A stretch of 64,000 nucleotides of DNA, taken from contig CAYRYD010000016.1 of NCBI GenBank assembly GCA_964428345.1, positions 1-64,000 on the forward strand. Reading direction: 5' to 3'. This DNA is from JABDMH01 sp964428345. Its GTDB lineage: Bacteria; Bacteroidota; Bacteroidia; Chitinophagales; Saprospiraceae. The notes under the pieces are model-generated. The model did no database searches and was not told the origin of the DNA. It was given only the letters and a program-made list of their open reading frames with translations. Below, one piece after another: positions 60,915 to 64,000 of the stretch. Numbering within the stretch: position 1 is the first letter of the stretch; each line of letters starts with the position of its first letter. The position numbers were made by a program, and so were the translations under genes.

Positions 60915-62237
60915 TTAACTTAATCCAAATAATACCCGGTTTATCGATTGGAGGGCAATTTTTTTGTATTGGCTCTTAACCAGTACGGATACATTGTATT
61001 TGCTGCCTCCATAAGAAATCATCCGGATGGGTACATCTTCAAAGGCGGAGAATATTTTGGCGGCATAGCCCCGCTGATCACTGGTAAAGTTGCCAACCAG
61101 GCAGATAATTGAAAGATCGTGATCGACCTCCACCTGGCCAAATTGGCGCAGATCAAGTTGGATTTTCGAAAGATGGGTGGTGTCATCGATGGTCAGCGAA
61201 ACAGCGACTTCAGAAGTGGTTACCATGTCTACCGGAGTCTGGTACTTTTCAAAGATCTCAAAGATCTTTTTGAGAAATCCATAGGCGTTCAGCATCCGTC
61301 CCGATTTGATTTTGATCGCGACGATCCCGTCTTTGGCGGCAACTGCCGTAATTTCACCATCTGCTTTCTGATCAGAGATCAGGGTGCCTTCAGCCTTAGG
61401 GTCCATCGTGTTTTTCAAACGGATGGGAATTTTTGCCTTTTGGGCCGGTAGCACACACGAAGGATGCAATATTTTAGCGCCAAAATAGGCGAGTTCAGCT
61501 GCTTCATCGTATGAAAGATGTTTGACCGGATAGGTCTTATCGACGATGCGTGGATCGTTGTTATGCATTCCGTCGATATCGGTCCAGATCTGGATTTCGT
61601 CGGCCAGTAATGCTTGACCAATCAGGGTAGCCGTATAGTCACTGCCGCCACGCTTCAGATTGTCGACTTCACCATAGGCATTGCGGCAGATGTAGCCCTG
61701 GGTTACGTATACCGGACTTGCGCCTGCCAGTTGCAGCTCTTTTTCGAGCATCGATTTTATGTAGTATTCGTCTGGTTCTGAACTTTTATCGATGCGCATA
61801 AAATCAAGGGCAGAGATCAGGATGGCCTGCTCATCTTGTTGGCGCAGATACCAGGTAAAAAGCTGGGTGGAGATCAGTTCACCCTGGGCGACAATCGGTT
61901 TTTCATGGGCCATTTCAAACGGGCCAAGTGAGAAACTGCGGAGGTAATCGAATTTTTCCCGTATAAATGCATGACCTTTTTCCTGATAGGTGCGGTCATG
62001 GTAAAGCTCATTGACCAATGACTGGTATTTTTCCTCCAGTTCTTTCAGGTGACTGATCGCTGCATCCGCCTGGTTGGAAATAAGCATCTCAGCATACTTC
62101 AAGAGACTGTTGGTGGTACCGGACACCGCAGAGAGAACCACTACTTTCGGAGCATGATCGGCGGTGATGATCTGATAGACTTCTTTCATCCGGGAAGCCG
62201 AACCCACCGAGGTGCCACCAAATTTTAAAACCTCCAT
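60915..62237 (-). CDS. lysC: Aspartate kinase
   Basis: A 440-residue monofunctional aspartokinase, the first step towards lysine, threonine and methionine. Kinase motifs are LKFGGTSVGSASRM at the N-terminus, VVVLSAVSGTTNSL, LKRGGSDYTATLIG and EIQIWTDIDGMHNNDPRIV. Two ACT domains (about 300-440) contain GIVAIKIKSGRMLNAYGFLKKIF and the last GNFTSDQRGYAAKIFSAF, expected to bind a feedback inhibitor. It is transcribed divergently from an ACT-domain gene across 109 bp and followed directly by the DinB gene. Confidence 0.94.
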   Translation of the reverse strand: MEVLKFGGTSVGSASRMKEVYQIITADHAPKVVVLSAVSGTTNSLLKYAEMLISNQADAAISHLKELEEKYQSLVNELYHDRTYQEKGHAFIREKFDYLRSFSLGPFEMAHEKPIVAQGELISTQLFTWYLRQQDEQAILISALDFMRIDKSSEPDEYYIKSMLEKELQLAGASPVYVTQGYICRNAYGEVDNLKRGGSDYTATLIGQALLADEIQIWTDIDGMHNNDPRIVDKTYPVKHLSYDEAAELAYFGAKILHPSCVLPAQKAKIPIRLKNTMDPKAEGTLISDQKADGEITAVAAKDGIVAIKIKSGRMLNAYGFLKKIFEIFEKYQTPVDMVTTSEVAVSLTIDDTTHLSKIQLDLRQFGQVEVDHDLSIICLVGNFTSDQRGYAAKIFSAFEDVPIRMISYGGSKYNVSVLVKSQYKKIALQSINRVLFGLS

Positions 62238-62264
62238 TTCGATTACTTTTTAGTTTCAGGGCGG

Positions 62265-62272
62265 CAAAAATA
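62265..62272 (-). promoter_or_regulatory. Candidate -7 promoter box for aspartate kinase (TATTTTTG)
   Basis: On the minus strand TATTTTTG followed by CCGCCC matches TAnnTTTG and lies 27 bp upstream of the aspartate kinase ATG. A -33 TTTG box at the usual spacing was not seen. Confidence 0.4.
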
Positions 62273-62346
62273 ACCGCATTTCCGGGTTATCTCCGAATCT
62301 TACCTTAATACGCACATATTTTTAACTTAGTGTTATATATTTAACA

Positions 62347-63000
62347 ATGACGGTTGCCGAAGCAGTAAGACACTATATCAAAACTCACCCATTTGTTGAA
62401 GAAGGCCTGACGGATGGTATCATCAACTATGCAGGCCTTGCCAGACGAATGCTCCCGGTAATCCAGGATCGATGTCCTCAACCAGTGAAAGAGGGGGCGA
62501 TTATTATGGCGCTGAAACGTCTCTCTCCTGGCTATTACTATCAGGTCAGTGCCGGGATCCGGAAATTTCTGCACCGTCTGGGTCAGTTTACTGTTCGTTA
62601 CGGAATCATCGATTACACTTATCAGAACTCTCCGTCCCTGCTGGGCCGGCAGGAAGATGTCTTCCGGCATGTGGCCAGCCATACCGGACTGTTCTATTCA
62701 TTTTCACAGGGGCTGACCGAATCAACAATCGTGGCCAGTAAGGAGTTGCACGACCAGATCGACTCATTGTTCTCCGGTGAGCAGCTTCTGGCCCACAAAG
62801 ACAACCTGGCAGCGCTGACCATTATGTTGCCCAAAGACAATACAGAAATATCGGGCATTTATTATTTTATCTTCAAGGAACTGGCCTGGCAGAATATCAA
62901 TGTCGTAGAGGTTATTTCGACCACCAACGAAATTACCCTGGTCGTCAACGAAAGGGATGTGGAGGAGAGTTTCCGGTTGGTTCGGAGACTGAAAGGATAA
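62347..63000 (+). CDS. Probable HTH-ACT regulatory protein divergent from aspartate kinase
   Basis: A 217-residue protein. The last ~65 residues form an ACT-like domain (LAALTIMLPKDNTEISGIYY, INVVEVISTTNEITLVVNERDVEESF), a fold that usually binds amino acids. The first ~70 residues (VRHYIKTHPFVEEGLTDGIINYAGLARRML ... IIMALKRL) look like a small helical, winged-helix-like unit. There is no kinase or dehydratase domain. Sitting head-to-head with aspartate kinase, it could sense an aspartate-family amino acid and control that promoter; this role is inferred. Confidence 0.7.
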   Translation: MTVAEAVRHYIKTHPFVEEGLTDGIINYAGLARRMLPVIQDRCPQPVKEGAIIMALKRLSPGYYYQVSAGIRKFLHRLGQFTVRYGIIDYTYQNSPSLLGRQEDVFRHVASHTGLFYSFSQGLTESTIVASKELHDQIDSLFSGEQLLAHKDNLAALTIMLPKDNTEISGIYYFIFKELAWQNINVVEVISTTNEITLVVNERDVEESFRLVRRLKG

Positions 63001-63053
63001 TAGACGATCATTCCCAAGGTAAATTGACCAATGTTGATTACTATATTAATTCC

Positions 63054-63812
63054 ATGAAGTACGATTTTACAGATAAAGTAGCCATTGTCACCGGGACGAC
63101 CAGTGGTATGGGACAGCAAGTTGCGCTGCAACTGGCAGATTGTGGAGCCCGGGTAACCGCCAGTGGTCGAAATCAGCCGGAAGGTGATCGACTGATGGAA
63201 GCTTATCCCACCCGGATTCATTTCATTTCCGGGGATGTAACTGAACCCGGACTGAACCGGAAATTGGTCGATGAAACCATTCGGCGGTGGGGCCGGCTTG
63301 ATCATATTGTTCTGGCTGCCGGCGCACTTGGTCTGGGGCGTCTGGATCAGGTATCTCCTGAAGTATGGCGTGAAACCTTTGCCACCAATGTCGACGCCGT
63401 ATATTATCTCCTGCGCCATGCTTTACCCCTCATGAAAAAAGAGGGTGGAGGGGGGAGCGTGGTCATCATTGGCTCGATCGCTGCATTCCATGCTTTTCCC
63501 AATCATCCGGCCTATTGTGCTTCGAAAGGAGCTCTGGTATCGCTGGTCAGGCAACTCGCCCTGGATTTTGGACCCGAGGTCCGGATCAACCTGATCTGCC
63601 CGGCTCAGGTGAGGACACCCCTGTTGGAGGCCTCGGCAGCTGCCTTTGAAGATCCGGAAAAAATATTGGAACAGACCGCTCAAAGGCTACCCCTTAAAAG
63701 ACTCGGAACTGCAGAGGATATTGCGCAGGCTACCCTCTTTCTGCTGAGTGAAGCCAGTAGTTGGACAACCGGGGCCCACTTTGTCGTCGACGGAGGTTTC
63801 CTGGCTACCTGA
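63054..63812 (+). CDS. SDR family oxidoreductase
   Basis: 252 residues from ATG 63054; a TTG at 63024 would add ten unconserved residues. The cofactor motif TGTTSGMG is at 13-20, with Arg39 after the second strand (ASGRN) suggesting NADP. The usual NNAG is replaced by LAAG (87-90). Catalytic Ser141, Tyr154 and Lys158 (YCASK) are present, and the GGF end is normal. Substrate unknown. A hairpin downstream (63866-63889) may end the transcript. Confidence 0.87.
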   Translation: MKYDFTDKVAIVTGTTSGMGQQVALQLADCGARVTASGRNQPEGDRLMEAYPTRIHFISGDVTEPGLNRKLVDETIRRWGRLDHIVLAAGALGLGRLDQVSPEVWRETFATNVDAVYYLLRHALPLMKKEGGGGSVVIIGSIAAFHAFPNHPAYCASKGALVSLVRQLALDFGPEVRINLICPAQVRTPLLEASAAAFEDPEKILEQTAQRLPLKRLGTAEDIAQATLFLLSEASSWTTGAHFVVDGGFLAT

Positions 63813-63865
63813 TCTGCATAAAATGACCCGCCTTTTCTATCTTTAAAGCGGTATTGACCACACCA

Positions 63866-63889
63866 GGCGGCTCCTCACGGGAGCCCGCC
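63866..63889 (+). terminator. Possible terminator hairpin after the SDR gene
   Basis: GGCGGCTCC (63866-63874) pairs with GGAGCCCGCC (63880-63889) with one bulged base and a 5-base loop. The stem is G+C-rich and followed by A+T-rich sequence (ATATTATTTTAT) but no pure T-run. Confidence 0.45.
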
Positions 63890-63918
63890 AGGTATATTAT
63901 TTTATAAACAAGAATAAT

Positions 63919-64000
63919 GTGTTATCCTTGACAAGAACCAGAATCGCAATCTTCCGGATTTTTTGTTTCGCCTTATTGGGGATGTTATTGTCCACCGTGC
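63919..64000 (+). CDS. N-terminus of a secreted or membrane protein, cut by the window end
   Basis: From GTG 63919 (or TTG 63928) the frame stays open to the last base. It encodes a basic start (TRTRIAIFR) followed by a hydrophobic core (IFCFALLGMLLSTV), the profile of a signal peptide or first membrane helix. Only 27 codons are visible, so the product cannot be named. Confidence 0.45.
   Translation, partial: MLSLTRTRIAIFRIFCFALLGMLLSTV

Noticed and set aside
63024..63053. TTG start for the second SDR
   Set aside because: The ten added residues are not conserved, and ATG 63054 gives the normal SDR N-terminus.
1..64000. tRNA, rRNA, riboswitch, transposase or integrase genes
   Set aside because: I looked for T-loop/acceptor patterns, rRNA-like blocks, TPP/SAM-type leaders near thiL and ahcY, and recombinase motifs, and saw none convincing; a covariance-model search would be decisive.

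Overview
The window looks like a chromosome segment of a Bacteroidota bacterium, most likely a Saprospirales/Chitinophagales-type lineage. The support is: a type IX secretion (T9SS) C25 'PorU2-like' peptidase with a T9SS-type C-terminus; the Bacteroidota-style ligase-associated DNA repair set; GxxExxY, DUF4861, DUF502 and 3-coathanger families; near absence of Shine-Dalgarno sequences; and several TAnnTTTG-like -7 boxes just upstream of starts. No tRNA, rRNA, CRISPR or insertion sequence was seen.

Layout. 1-1.9 kb is a non-coding tandem array of a ~168-bp unit. 2-16.4 kb is a surface-glycan cluster (GDP-fucose synthase, mannose-1-P guanylyltransferase, four recognisable glycosyltransferases plus one likely one, UDP-GlcNAc 2-epimerase, PIG-L deacetylase, WbqC, methyltransferase), ending in the C25 peptidase gene (13.2-18.2 kb). 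From about 5.65 to 16.44 kb the DNA is clearly poorer in G+C than its flanks, and the right edge falls inside the peptidase gene, suggesting a swapped glycan cassette. 18.3-24.2 kb holds envelope and metabolic singletons (DUF4861 lipoprotein, AstE/AspA-like hydrolase, cupin, OmpA lipoprotein). 24.6-33.3 kb has an O-antigen ligase/polymerase-like protein and a YfhO protein, around a LexA-like repressor, a degenerate GxxExxY protein and a DnaE-type polymerase with a perfect palindrome at its start codon.

33.4-51.6 kb contains the four ligase-associated DNA-damage genes (exonuclease, ligase, helicase, PdeM). They are split by S-adenosylhomocysteinase, radical SAM, DUF502 and VPGUxxT-like genes, and then by a complete aerobic carbon monoxide dehydrogenase locus (43.0-50.9 kb). 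The CODH large subunit carries the AYRCSFR active-site motif of form I enzymes. The order is coxM-S-L, an intrinsic terminator, then coxG-D-E and an XdhC-YHS fusion, so the locus encodes the enzyme, a candidate quinone-delivery protein and the cofactor-maturation proteins. This is the most striking system in the window.

51.7-64 kb is mostly housekeeping: an ECF sigma factor with a cysteine-less putative anti-sigma partner, prfA, the 2-oxoglutarate dehydrogenase E2, thiL, an SDR/FAA-hydrolase pair that may degrade fuconate-type sugar acids, a secreted 3-coathanger protein, DinB, aspartate kinase divergent from a probable HTH-ACT regulator, another SDR, and the start of a secreted protein cut by the window end.
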